Below, piece after piece: positions 40,455 through 49,590 of a stretch of 51,466 nucleotides of DNA (positions are counted from its first letter, which is position 1; every line of letters begins with the position of its first letter). The stretch comes from CAZOWL01 sp964583605 (GTDB lineage Bacteria; Pseudomonadota; Gammaproteobacteria; Chromatiales; Chromatiaceae). Location: NCBI GenBank assembly GCA_964583605.1, contig CAZOWL010000021.1, forward strand, positions 1 to 51,466, read 5' to 3'. The notes under the pieces are model-generated. The model saw nothing but the letters and a program-made list of their open reading frames with translations, ran no database searches and was not told the DNA's origin. The position numbers were made by a program, and so were the translations under genes.

Positions 40455-41382
40455 TGCAAGGGTCTGGGGGATTTGGCTTCTGGTTGCCGGGCTGGTGGGC
40501 TGCACCGGCGATGCGGATCGGTTCGGCGCGTCGGGCTGGCACGGCGAGATCACCGATTGTATCGCCCCGGCAAGGTCGGCCTCGGGCGACATCCGGCGCC
40601 ATCGTGCCGAGATCGAGCGGGCACCCCTGTGCTATCGCCGCCAAGAGGTCCACGAGTGGCCTTACCATTGGGTGTTTCATGTCCTGGAGCACCGCGAGGC
40701 GGCGGACGGGCCCTTCTGGGTGCTGCCGCATGATGACGAGGACACCGCCTTCGACGCCGCGCTGCAGGCGGTGCTGACTTACGGCGGTGGCCTGCTTGCT
40801 GTCGACAGCGGTGGTCGGCGGCACTTTCGCGGTCAGGATCCGAATCGCAATTTCAGCTCCAGCACAGCCGAGGCGGCGCTATGCATCGCGCAGGAGCACC
40901 CGGCGCCGGGCTACACCGCCTCAATCCTCGCGCATTACCGCGGCCGTCGTGGCCCCTATCTAGCGATGCACAATAATCACAACGGCTGGGATGGCAACGG
41001 TGGGCGCGGCACCATCTCGCTGCATCGGGCGAGCCCGGTGCTCTGCGGCTTCCCGGCCGCCGCGGCACTCGGGCCGCTGCGCGACGAGGACAATCTGGTG
41101 ATGCTCGCCGGTCGGCAGCCGCTCTATGCCGACCCGGCGGTCAAGCAGCGCATTGCCGCCCTGAATGCCGCCGGCCTCAATGTGCTCTTCAAGCAGGTGA
41201 CCGAGCGCACCTTCGACTGCTCGCTCTCGGACTATCTGGCACGCCACCGGCTCGGGGACTACTACAACATCGAGGCCGAGCACGGGCAGCTCGCGGCGCA
41301 AAATGCGATGGTCGACCGGCTGATGGCGCTGCTCGGCATCGCGCCGCTGCGCAGCGCGAGCCCGGGCCCGTTCCTCGAGTGA
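40444..41382 (+). CDS. lipoprotein with divergent M14-type metallocarboxypeptidase features
   Basis: A 312-residue protein with a lipoprotein signal (MDLTARVWGI...LVGC, lipid Cys at 20). I do not recognise a named family, but the residues of an M14 zinc carboxypeptidase occur in the right order: HDDE at 96-99 (HxxE zinc pair), DPNRNF at 132-137 (the substrate-binding NRN), HNNH at 176-179 (third zinc ligand) and a glutamate in IEAEHG (277 or 279). The first two sites are closer together than in classical members. The GTG start at 40444 falls in the tail of repeat copy F; the frame is open further upstream through the repeat. It is followed after 24 bases by a dicarboxylate symporter gene, so an operon for peptide or amino-acid recovery is possible. 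Confidence 0.6.
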   Translation: MDLTARVWGIWLLVAGLVGCTGDADRFGASGWHGEITDCIAPARSASGDIRRHRAEIERAPLCYRRQEVHEWPYHWVFHVLEHREAADGPFWVLPHDDEDTAFDAALQAVLTYGGGLLAVDSGGRRHFRGQDPNRNFSSSTAEAALCIAQEHPAPGYTASILAHYRGRRGPYLAMHNNHNGWDGNGGRGTISLHRASPVLCGFPAAAALGPLRDEDNLVMLAGRQPLYADPAVKQRIAALNAAGLNVLFKQVTERTFDCSLSDYLARHRLGDYYNIEAEHGQLAAQNAMVDRLMALLGIAPLRSASPGPFLE

Positions 41383-41406
41383 TGGCCGGCGAGCCCTGGC
41401 TACCCG

Positions 41407-42621
41407 ATGGCCCCCCGTATCGCCATGTCCCTCTACTCGGTCCCCACGGGGCTGGTGCTGGGCATCGGACTCGCGCTGGTCTGGCCGTCCGGCGCTGCCT
41501 ACGTCGGTTGGCTGGGCGAGATCTTCCTCTCGTTACTCAAGGTGCTGATCCTGCCCTTGATCCTGTGCTCAGTGTATGCGGCGCTGGCCAGTGGCCGCGA
41601 TGTCGCCCGGCTCGGTGCCTTGACGCTCGCGCTCTATCTCGTGACCTCGGCGTTTGCCGCCGCGGGCGGGGCCTCACTTGGCACCTGGCTGGCGCGCGGT
41701 GCCGAGCCCGGTACGATGGATCTGGGACATGCGGAGCCGGCTGGTGCCATTGGCTATAGCTTCGATCATCTGATCGCGCATTTCGTGCCGGCCAATCTCT
41801 TCGCCTCGCTGGCCCAGGGCAACATCCTTCACGTTGTGGTGATCGCGCTCTTCGCGGCGCTGGCGGCCCGCCGGCTGCACTCGCGGCACCGCGCGCGGCT
41901 CGCCGATGCCGCCGATGCGCTCAACGCCCTCCTGATGCAGATGCTGGCGATCCTGCTCAGGCTCGCACCGCTCGGTGTCGCGGCGCTCGTCTACGCGAGC
42001 CTAGCGGGGATGGACTGGGCGGCCGTGCTCGCGCTCCGGCCCTTCGTGTGGGCGGTGCTGCTGGCCGCGATCCTGCATGCCGGGCTGGTCCTGCCGCTTC
42101 TGCTGGTCATCGGGAGCGGACGCTCGCCGTGGCGATTCCTCGGTCAGGTGCGCGCCGCGCTGGCGACGGCGTTGGCGACGGCCTCGAGCTCCGCAACCTA
42201 TCCGGTCTCCAAGCAAGTCTTGGAGCAGCAGGCCGGTGTGAGCCCCAGGACCACCAGCTTCACGCTGCCGCTCGGCGCGACGCTGAACATGGACGGCTCG
42301 GCGCTCTATCAGGCCATCCTGCTGATCTTCATGGCCAAGCTTGCCGGTGCCGAGGTCGACCCGCTGCAGGCGCTGTTGATCGTGCTGCTGACGATGGCCT
42401 CGTCGGCCGGCACCGCCGGCATCCCCGCCGGCGGTGTTGCGATGATGGCCTTCATGCTCGATCTGCTCGGCTTGCCGCAAACATACCTGGCGTTGTATCT
42501 GGTCGTCGATCGCTTCTTCGACTATCCGATCACGGCACTCAACGTCTGGGGTGACCTGGTGGTGGCAGCAGTGGTCGATGCCCGCGTCACGGCCGACGAA
42601 CGCCCGCATAAGCTCGGTTGA
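41407..42621 (+). CDS. dicarboxylate/amino acid:cation symporter (DAACS, GltP-like)
   Basis: A 404-residue SLC1-type transporter that couples uptake of glutamate, aspartate or dicarboxylates to sodium or protons. It shows LSLLKVLILPLILCSV in helix 3, a serine-rich loop ATASSSATYPVS (hairpin 1 tip), the ion-binding LGATLNMDGSALY in helix 7, and TMASSAGTAGIPAGG in hairpin 2. Helix 8 carries VVDRFFDYPITALNVWGD, with the substrate-coordinating Asp and Asn. All core motifs are intact. Same strand as the lipoprotein gene, 24 bases downstream. Confidence 0.92.
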   Translation: MAPRIAMSLYSVPTGLVLGIGLALVWPSGAAYVGWLGEIFLSLLKVLILPLILCSVYAALASGRDVARLGALTLALYLVTSAFAAAGGASLGTWLARGAEPGTMDLGHAEPAGAIGYSFDHLIAHFVPANLFASLAQGNILHVVVIALFAALAARRLHSRHRARLADAADALNALLMQMLAILLRLAPLGVAALVYASLAGMDWAAVLALRPFVWAVLLAAILHAGLVLPLLLVIGSGRSPWRFLGQVRAALATALATASSSATYPVSKQVLEQQAGVSPRTTSFTLPLGATLNMDGSALYQAILLIFMAKLAGAEVDPLQALLIVLLTMASSAGTAGIPAGGVAMMAFMLDLLGLPQTYLALYLVVDRFFDYPITALNVWGDLVVAAVVDARVTADERPHKLG

Positions 42622-42692
42622 AGGGCCGGACGCACGTCCGGTGCGTGCCCGGAGCGCGACCAGTCGGCCGCACCCGGTGACCGGTCACGGGG

Positions 42693-43985
42693 TCAAGCGC
42701 CGAGGGCGACGCGCAGATCCGCCTCGGCCATCGCACCGGTCAGACGCAGGTCGTAACGCTGCCGTAAGAGCTCGAAGACCCGCGGAGTGATGAACGCGGG
42801 CGGCTGCGGACCGAGCGTAATGCCCCGAACGCCGAGGTGCAGTAACGTCAGCAGGACCGCCACTGCCTTCTGCTCGAACCAGCTGATGACGAGCGTCAAC
42901 GGCAGGTCGTTGATACCGCAATCGAAGGCCTCCGCAAGGGCGGTGGCGACGGCGATGGCGCCGTAGGCGTCGTTGCATTGGCCCATGTCCATCAGCCGCG
43001 GCAGGCCGAGGTGCGTGCCATAGTCGTGGTCGCGGATGCGGAATTTGCCGCAGCCAAGCGTCAAGATAAAGGAGTCCGGTGGCGTTGCGAGCGCATAGTC
43101 GGTGAAGTAGTTGCGGCCCTTTTCCGCGCCGTCGCAGCCGCCGATGACGAAGAAGCGGCTGATCCGACCGGCCCGGACCGCGTCGACGATGGTCTGGGCC
43201 TGCTCCAACAGGACGCTGCGGTGAAATCCCACCGTCGATTCCCTGACAAGGCGCTCTGGACATGGCTCAGCGGCCAATGCGGCGGCGATGACCGGGGCGA
43301 AATCTCCGGCGGCGAGCCGCTGTCCACCGGGGACCGCGACGGCATTGGTCGTGAACAGCCGGCCGCGATAGCTTTCCGGCGGGATCAGGACGCAGTTCGT
43401 AGTGCCGACGATGGGCCCTGGAAAGGCTGCAAATTCCTTCCGTTGCTCTTGCCAGGCGCCGCCATAGTGGCCGGCAAGATTGGGGTGCTGCCTGAGCTTG
43501 GTGTACATGTGCGCCGGCAGCATCTCGCCATGTGTATACACGCGGATATCGGAGCCCTCGACCTGCTGCAGCAGGTGCCAGAGATCGAGCAGGTCGTGCC
43601 CCGTAATCAGGATCCCGGGGCCGGCTTGGGTACCTTCCTTCACCTGTGCCGGTGCCGGTTCGCCGAATCTCTCGATGTGCGCGCCATCGAGCATCTCCAT
43701 CACGCGCAGGTTCATCTCGCCACACTTGAGGCAGTAGCCGAGCAGCGTGTCGAGGTCGAAGTTGACGTTGGTCATGGTCGCGAACAGGGCCTCCTCGATG
43801 AAGGCCGAGACCGCTTCGTCGGACTGACCGAGACGGCGGGCATGGTGGGCATAGGCCGCCATGCCTTTCAGACCGTAGAGCAAGGTCTCCTGCAAGGACT
43901 GGACGTCTTCATCTTTGCCGCAGGTGCCGGGCGAGGTCGTGCAGGCGGTCTGACGGAAGGTCTGTTCACATTGGTTGCAATACAT
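42693..43985 (-). CDS. hcp: hybrid cluster protein (hydroxylamine reductase/NO reductase), short form
   Basis: A 430-residue iron-sulfur protein that reduces NO to N2O (and hydroxylamine to ammonia in vitro). The N-terminal cluster motif is C3, C6, C15, C22 (CX2C-X8-C-X6-C), the spacing of 4Fe-4S types rather than the enterobacterial 2Fe-2S type. Hybrid-cluster ligands are seen in GTTNCVLIPPESY, TLGCGKFR and MGQCNDAYG. The usual length is near 550, so about 110 residues are missing after the first motif, as in class III proteins that lack the second helical bundle. A perfect TTGAC-N4-GTCAA box lies about 107 bases upstream. No NADH oxidoreductase gene (hcr) is adjacent. Confidence 0.93.
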   Translation of the reverse strand: MYCNQCEQTFRQTACTTSPGTCGKDEDVQSLQETLLYGLKGMAAYAHHARRLGQSDEAVSAFIEEALFATMTNVNFDLDTLLGYCLKCGEMNLRVMEMLDGAHIERFGEPAPAQVKEGTQAGPGILITGHDLLDLWHLLQQVEGSDIRVYTHGEMLPAHMYTKLRQHPNLAGHYGGAWQEQRKEFAAFPGPIVGTTNCVLIPPESYRGRLFTTNAVAVPGGQRLAAGDFAPVIAAALAAEPCPERLVRESTVGFHRSVLLEQAQTIVDAVRAGRISRFFVIGGCDGAEKGRNYFTDYALATPPDSFILTLGCGKFRIRDHDYGTHLGLPRLMDMGQCNDAYGAIAVATALAEAFDCGINDLPLTLVISWFEQKAVAVLLTLLHLGVRGITLGPQPPAFITPRVFELLRQRYDLRLTGAMAEADLRVALGA

Positions 43986-44085
43986 TCAGCGTCTCCAGGG
44001 TACGACTTCTCGAAGCGATGTCCGGACAAGACCGCCGTGCGGTTGTCCAGGTCGCGCAGTGTCGGGATCCTGACCTCGGCTGCCC

Positions 44086-44099
44086 TTGACCGCGGTCAA
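44086..44099. promoter_or_regulatory. Crp/Fnr (Dnr-type) operator TTGAC-N4-GTCAA upstream of hcp
   Basis: TTGACCGCGGTCAA is a perfect palindrome, here also in its centre, with the same half-sites and spacing as 9095-9108. It lies about 107 bases upstream of the hcp start in a gene-free region. Confidence 0.7.
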
Positions 44100-44244
44100 A
44101 TCCGGCCAACTGGTCGGCCGCTCGTGCGTCGCGCGAGCGATGGAACAGTGGCGGAAGACGACCCGTTACGGGCCTGAAGGGGACTTAACGACGCTGGGGG
44201 CCAGATGCGTTGGGCAGGCAACAAGGGTGGGCCGAGAGTGCGTA

Positions 44245-47200
44245 TCAGATGGGTTGCCGTAGCAGCTCGTCCATGGGTCGCGGCGGCGAGATGCCGAAGC
44301 CCTGCGCATAATCGACACCGATCTCGCGCACCAGACGGAGGACCTCGGCGTCGATCACGTACTCCGCGATCGTCCGCTTGCCGAGTAAGTGTGCGATCTC
44401 ATTGATCGATTTGACGACGGCATAGTCGTTCTTGTCAGCTGCGATCTTGCGCACGAACACCCCATCGATCTTGAGCCAGTCGATCGGTAGCGCCCGCAGG
44501 TACGAGTAAGATGCCTGCCCGCTGCCGAAATCATCCAGGGCGACCCGGCAGCCGAGCGCCTTGAGGTCGCGGATGATCCCGGAGCTTGCGGCGAGATCGC
44601 TGATCGCGGCGGTCTCGGTGACCTCGAAGCTCAGCCAGGACGGATCGATCGCCTTGCGCCCGATCAGGTCGCGCGCGAACTCGACAAAGGCCGCATCCCC
44701 CGCTGTCTGCCCCGACAGGTTGACGGCAAAGCCATGCAGCGCCGGCATCTGCTGGCGATGAGCCGCCATCCAATCGATCACTGTCCTGGTCACCCAGCGG
44801 TCCACGGCGCGCATGCGGTGATAGCGCTCCGCCGCTTCGATGAAGTCCAAGATCGGCAGCGCCGCCTGCGACGCACTCCTGACGCCGAGCAAGACCTCGT
44901 AGTGCGGTGCCAGGGCTGGATCCGGGAACACCGGGACGATCGGCTGACAGCGGAGATTCAGCTCGCCGCGCTCCAATGCACTGTCGACCTCGACGATCCA
45001 TTGCGCCGATGCCTGTTGCCGCGCGATGACCGGGTCGTCGCCACAGTAGACATACACCTGATCGCCGCCAGCGGACTTGGCCGCTCGCAGTGCCCGTTCC
45101 GCGGCTTGCAGGATGCCACCCGCGCCAAGGCCTGAGGCGTCGAGATGCACTATGCCGATCGACGCACTCAGGGCGATGGCCTGTCCTGGCCAGTCAAAGG
45201 CCAGGCGGCGCACGGCGGCGCAGAGGCGCTCCGCAGACCGCGTGCCTTCGTCATGATCGACATCGGTCAGGAGCACAGCGAATCGGTCGGCACCGAGGTG
45301 ACCGAGCGCGGCCGCGCCCGCTGTCCGTGTGAGTTGAGACCCCAGCGCCTGCAGCAGGCGGTCGCCGGTGTCATAGCCGTGGACATCGTTGACCAGGCGG
45401 AAGTGATCGATGTCGAGCAACAGCAGCGTGCCCGACCGCGTTGCGCGGCCAGGTCCCGGGATCGCCGCATCGAGCTCGCGGTGGAACTGTCGCCGGTCGA
45501 CCAGTCCGGTGGCCGAAGCGGCCCCTGCCCGGCGAGCGAGCCCCGCTTGCATCCCATCCAGCAGCCTATCGATGGCCTGATCGCTGACGGGCCGGCCGTC
45601 GACGGCCTGCAGCTCGATGCGCTGTCGGTGTAGGCCGAGCGCCAGCTCGCGCAGGCCGACCTCGCGTGAGGTCAGGCCCTGGTGATCCACTAGCGTAAAG
45701 CGTTTGCCGTCGTCGTGGGCCCAGGCGATGCGGAGGTCCTGCCGACCCGCGGGCTGATCGAGCAGCCGCAGCCGGTCTCCGATCCGGAGTGATGCGCACC
45801 GCTCCACAGACCACGCCCAGGTCTCCGCCGGAACGCCAGATGGTGGAGGGCCAGGTTGGGGGCCGTCCTGGTCGACCTCCAGCCGAGGCATCGTCACGAG
45901 CCGCCCCGCCGGCGCGTTTGGGCCATCCAACTGGCGGCGGAGCTGTGAGGCGATCGCCGCACGCCGGAAGGGATCGAGGGCGGCGTCGCTCAGCTCGGCG
46001 ATGATCGACGCACAGAGCACAGCGGGCTCGAGCTGGGCGCGCGCCGGCTCGTGAGCGCGCCCGCCCAACGCACCGATCAGAGCATCGAGCAGGGCCAACA
46101 GGGTCTCGCCGCGTCCGGACGGGCCTGCCGGGCTCAGCCAGCTGCGCTCCATCATGGCGCGCCAGCCGCTGTCCAGCAGCTCCAGAATCAGCTCGGGGAC
46201 CTGAGCCCCGGCGTAACGGCGATTGAGCTCTTCGGCGACCGCGATACGCGCGCGGCGGGTCCGATCGCGTGCCTGGCTGGCCTCGACGATCCGTTCGACA
46301 CGTCGCTGATACCGGTGACTGGCCTCGTCAGCAAGCGCGGCGAGCGATCGGGCAACCGTTTCCAGCGCTTTGGGCTCCGGTTGGCGTTGCCGGACGGGCG
46401 CGAGCAGCTCGGCGACTCGCCGCCGCAGCGGATCGGGTCGACCACCGGTATCTGTGCTGCCGCAGAACAGCTCGAGATGTCCTAGCTTGTCGACAATGCG
46501 CAGCAGCGGGTGGTCCGCACGCTGGAAGAGCGCTTGGCTTGCGCTGGCTTCACGGACGAGCGATGCCTCGATCCAGGTCAACCAATCGGGCCGCGCCTCG
46601 GCCGTGCCGACCGCGGTACCGACGAAGCCAACGAGCTCGCGCGCCAGGTCCTCACGTTGTGAGGCCTCGCGGGTGAGACGTTCTTCGAGAGCGGCCGGAT
46701 CAACCGGTGCGAGGACTGCAAGTTGTGCCTCATGTATCCCGGGGCAGCCGGCCTGGGCCCCGGGAGGCGGTGCGACCATGGCCTCCCGGCTCCTCGCGGC
46801 GATTGGCGCGGTCGACTCGGATTGGCTCGTGCCCGTGCGCGATGAGTCTGCCCCAGCGGGCTGCCGGCACTGGCCGCCCATATCGCGCTGGTCGCAGCCT
46901 GGCGGCGCCCGCGGGACCTCCAGGTCATCGAGCCTCTGGTCGAGGTCCCGGTACAGCTCGGGCAGTTGGTCACCGAGCAGCTCGGCAGCGCGGTCGAAGA
47001 GCGCACGACGGGCTATCGCCCCGAGGCCCAGCTGCGTGGCTACGGCCCGCAGCGCAACGGTGAAGGCCTGCGGCTCGAAAGGCACGCCAGCCCGTCCGGT
47101 GCCGCCGTGCAGCGCCGCCAGTCGCGCCCCGATTCTCGAGAGCTCCAGGCTGAACCGCTGCTCGAGGAGCGTCGCCACACGCGAGGCCTCGAGCCAGCAC

Positions 47201-47904
47201 TCGAATTCGTCCGGATCGACCAGCCTTAGCTCGCCGTGCGACCCTTCCCGGGCGGGTCCGTCAGGCCGCTCGATGAGCGCTTGCTCGAACGCGGACGCGG
47301 GATTAGAGTGGCTGTGTAGTAGGCCTTCGAGCAGGCCCAGGTCGTCGAGCAGCTCCTGGTGCGCGTTGTGCGACGGCGCTGCAGCCGCGCGGCTGAGCAG
47401 ATCGGCGGTCGTCCTCGCCAACAGCTCTGGGACCACACCCGCCAGCGCCTTGCGGGCCATTTCACGCGCGCCGGTCAGGGCGCGCTCGGTGCCTCCGCGA
47501 GGTCGCTCCGATCGCGTGCACTGGCCGCCCTTGGCGAGCTGGTCGTGCGTCCTCAGCGCGGCGATGAGCGCCGGGGAGGTCTTCGCAAAGGCGACTCCAA
47601 GGTAATCGTCTCGGGTCCAGGCGACCCGGACCAGCAGGGTGGCAGGGCGTATGCTGGAAGGGCTGCGCAGCTCGATGCGGACCCGGACCCGTTGGCCGAT
47701 CCGGGGCGTCCTGGCCTCCGTGGCGGTGTGCGCAAGCTTGAGGAGCAGGCCGCCGTCGCAGTAGTCGCACACGAGGCAGCTCTCAGGTGCCGCATTCGGT
47801 CGCTCGATTTGGCCCGCGAGTTCGATTGGATGACGCTCGAAACGACGCCGCTCCTCGTCGGCGCGCGGTTCCGCGGTCTGCAAGCCTGGCTTCCGCGTTG
47901 CCAT
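44245..47904 (-). CDS. PilZ-DUF1631-GGDEF-EAL c-di-GMP protein with degenerate GGDEF
   Basis: A 1219-residue cytoplasmic protein. Residues about 18-130 resemble a PilZ domain (RRRFERHPIELAGQI, then DYCDGGLLLKL in the DxSxxG position). About 170-700 is a long helical DUF1631-type region. About 800-960 is a GGDEF domain whose active site reads LGADRF, so cyclase activity is unlikely. The last 250 residues are an EAL domain that keeps most catalytic residues (E in YEVLLGV, N in NLSG, E in FEVTET, DD in LDDFGSG, K in LKIDG, E in AEYV), so phosphodiesterase activity is plausible. I start at 47904; the frame stays open upstream into repeat copy G. Confidence 0.82.
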   Translation of the reverse strand: MATRKPGLQTAEPRADEERRRFERHPIELAGQIERPNAAPESCLVCDYCDGGLLLKLAHTATEARTPRIGQRVRVRIELRSPSSIRPATLLVRVAWTRDDYLGVAFAKTSPALIAALRTHDQLAKGGQCTRSERPRGGTERALTGAREMARKALAGVVPELLARTTADLLSRAAAAPSHNAHQELLDDLGLLEGLLHSHSNPASAFEQALIERPDGPAREGSHGELRLVDPDEFECWLEASRVATLLEQRFSLELSRIGARLAALHGGTGRAGVPFEPQAFTVALRAVATQLGLGAIARRALFDRAAELLGDQLPELYRDLDQRLDDLEVPRAPPGCDQRDMGGQCRQPAGADSSRTGTSQSESTAPIAARSREAMVAPPPGAQAGCPGIHEAQLAVLAPVDPAALEERLTREASQREDLARELVGFVGTAVGTAEARPDWLTWIEASLVREASASQALFQRADHPLLRIVDKLGHLELFCGSTDTGGRPDPLRRRVAELLAPVRQRQPEPKALETVARSLAALADEASHRYQRRVERIVEASQARDRTRRARIAVAEELNRRYAGAQVPELILELLDSGWRAMMERSWLSPAGPSGRGETLLALLDALIGALGGRAHEPARAQLEPAVLCASIIAELSDAALDPFRRAAIASQLRRQLDGPNAPAGRLVTMPRLEVDQDGPQPGPPPSGVPAETWAWSVERCASLRIGDRLRLLDQPAGRQDLRIAWAHDDGKRFTLVDHQGLTSREVGLRELALGLHRQRIELQAVDGRPVSDQAIDRLLDGMQAGLARRAGAASATGLVDRRQFHRELDAAIPGPGRATRSGTLLLLDIDHFRLVNDVHGYDTGDRLLQALGSQLTRTAGAAALGHLGADRFAVLLTDVDHDEGTRSAERLCAAVRRLAFDWPGQAIALSASIGIVHLDASGLGAGGILQAAERALRAAKSAGGDQVYVYCGDDPVIARQQASAQWIVEVDSALERGELNLRCQPIVPVFPDPALAPHYEVLLGVRSASQAALPILDFIEAAERYHRMRAVDRWVTRTVIDWMAAHRQQMPALHGFAVNLSGQTAGDAAFVEFARDLIGRKAIDPSWLSFEVTETAAISDLAASSGIIRDLKALGCRVALDDFGSGQASYSYLRALPIDWLKIDGVFVRKIAADKNDYAVVKSINEIAHLLGKRTIAEYVIDAEVLRLVREIGVDYAQGFGISPPRPMDELLRQPI

Positions 47905-48238
47905 AGGGTGGAATGTTGCGACAATCCCTCGTTGTGCTGAGCTACCGACCATCGGGCGAGGCGAGCCACCCCCAGATGATGACATGTCGTCTCGTCCCTG
48001 ATCGTTCCCTCTCCCCAACCCTCTCCCAAAAGGCGAGGGAGCGAACGTGCTGCGCCGGTTTCATTGTCAGGACCGCCAGGCTCCGCCTCCAGCCGCCTGC
48101 GACCAGCTCGAGGGAATCAGCCCGTGGGCCTGAAAGAGGCGCCGGCTGGCAGGCGCAAAGATACGACGAGGCCAGATCTTGGACCGGAACGCCGTCTCAG
48201 TTCGGCGCAGGATGCAGGACGCGCGCTCTGTTCGCTGA
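47905..48238. other. intergenic region with repeat copy G
   Basis: Upstream of the GGDEF/EAL gene and downstream of the dehydrogenase gene. Besides repeat copy G (47946-48064) I see no gene, promoter match or terminator. Confidence 0.5.
47946..48064 (+). repeat. double-hairpin dispersed repeat, copy G
   Basis: Complete but with changes in the second hairpin (ctctccccaaccctctccca followed by aaaggcgaggga). A longer version of the GGDEF/EAL frame would read antisense through its head. Confidence 0.9.
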
Positions 48239-49573
48239 CTATCCTGGCGGCGAGTAGTCGATCGGCTCGCCCTTTGCCCAACCGCTGCGCACCAGGTGCT
48301 CGATGATCCGGCGACCCCGATGCCCCCAGATCGGATGGAGGGCCTGCCCGAGCTCGTCGGCGAGCATTTCGGCTTCGGCAGCCGGCGTGCGGCCCGACGC
48401 GCTCGCCCGCTGCAAGATCTCGTGGCAACGCCGGTAGATACCGTTCGGGTCATCCCGCCCGAGCTGCCCGCGAATCGCCGGGTCATCGGCGAAATAGCCG
48501 TACTGCTCGTTGGCGCAGTTGACGATGCCCATGCGGTTGGCAAGAAAATCGGGTATGTACAGGATGCCGCGAGCCTGCAGCGCGGCGGCGTCGCGTGCCA
48601 TTTCGGCGAGCTGGTTGTTGGCCCCGCCGCAGACGATGCGAGCCTTGATCATCGGGATGGTGCTCGGGCTCAGGATCCCGCCGACGGCATTAGGCACGAG
48701 TACGTCGCAGGGTGCGGAGAAGATGCTGAGCTCGTTTGGGCCGACCTGCTGCGTTGTCAGCTGAGAGGGCGGGTAGCGGTCAGTTATGGCGCGGACGGCT
48801 CGATCGTCGATGTCGACGGCCAGGATATGTGCGACGCCGCGGCGGAGCAGCTCCTCGATCATGAAGCGCGAGACGTTGCCGAGGCCCTGCATCGCGATGG
48901 TCTTGCCGGCCAGTGCGCCGAGGCCGAGGAAGTCGAGTGCGGCCTCGATGGCCACGACCACGCCTTCGGCCGTCAGGATACTCGGGTTGCCGCTGCCGCC
49001 GAGCTCCTTAGGGATGCAGGTCGTATGACGCGTCGTGCTGTGAATCCATGCCATGTCGCCCGGCGTCGTGCCGACGTCCTCGGCCGTGACGTAACTCCCG
49101 CATAGACCGCTGACGAAGCGTCCATAGTCGCGATAGATCCTCCGACGCACGGCCGCGTCGCGATAGTCGACGTCGGATCGCCTGGCGATAATGCCCTTGC
49201 CGCCGCCCCACCAGAGCCCGGCCAGCGCGTTCTTGTGACCCATCCCGCGGCTGAGCCGCAGCCCGTCGCGCACGAGATCTTCGACCGTGTTATAGCTCCA
49301 GAAGCGGGTGCCGCCAGCACCCTGGCCACGGCGTGTCCAATGGAGATGCGCTGTCAGCAGGTGGCCGCTCTCGCGGCCAATCTCGAAGAAGGCCCCCTCG
49401 TGCTGCTGATAGTCGCGCCGATCTATCCGGAGGGCTTGGGCGATGGAATCGAGCACGGGGTGGCTCGGTTTGAGCTCACCGGTCGGCGGATCTGTGATCA
49501 CATATCCCCGCCACAACCCGTTGCGGCGTAGGGCCTCTATGAGTTCGTCAGGCAATGCCGTCCAAAGATCCAT
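48239..49573 (-). CDS. Glu/Leu/Phe/Val dehydrogenase
   Basis: A 444-residue amino-acid dehydrogenase that oxidatively deaminates an amino acid with NAD(P). It has the substrate domain with the catalytic lysine in LWWGGGKGII, a catalytic Asp region in TAEDVGTTPGDM, then a Rossmann domain with AMQGLGNVSRFMIEELL and an acidic residue ending its second strand (AVDIDD), which suggests NAD. CANEQYG near the C-terminus corresponds to the family Ser/Asn motif. The specific amino acid cannot be fixed; leucine or glutamate are options. It is followed by nothing on its strand for 334 bases and preceded 17 bases upstream by ppk2. Confidence 0.88.
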   Translation of the reverse strand: MDLWTALPDELIEALRRNGLWRGYVITDPPTGELKPSHPVLDSIAQALRIDRRDYQQHEGAFFEIGRESGHLLTAHLHWTRRGQGAGGTRFWSYNTVEDLVRDGLRLSRGMGHKNALAGLWWGGGKGIIARRSDVDYRDAAVRRRIYRDYGRFVSGLCGSYVTAEDVGTTPGDMAWIHSTTRHTTCIPKELGGSGNPSILTAEGVVVAIEAALDFLGLGALAGKTIAMQGLGNVSRFMIEELLRRGVAHILAVDIDDRAVRAITDRYPPSQLTTQQVGPNELSIFSAPCDVLVPNAVGGILSPSTIPMIKARIVCGGANNQLAEMARDAAALQARGILYIPDFLANRMGIVNCANEQYGYFADDPAIRGQLGRDDPNGIYRRCHEILQRASASGRTPAAEAEMLADELGQALHPIWGHRGRRIIEHLVRSGWAKGEPIDYSPPG

Positions 49574-49590
49574 TTAGATTGTGCCTCCGC

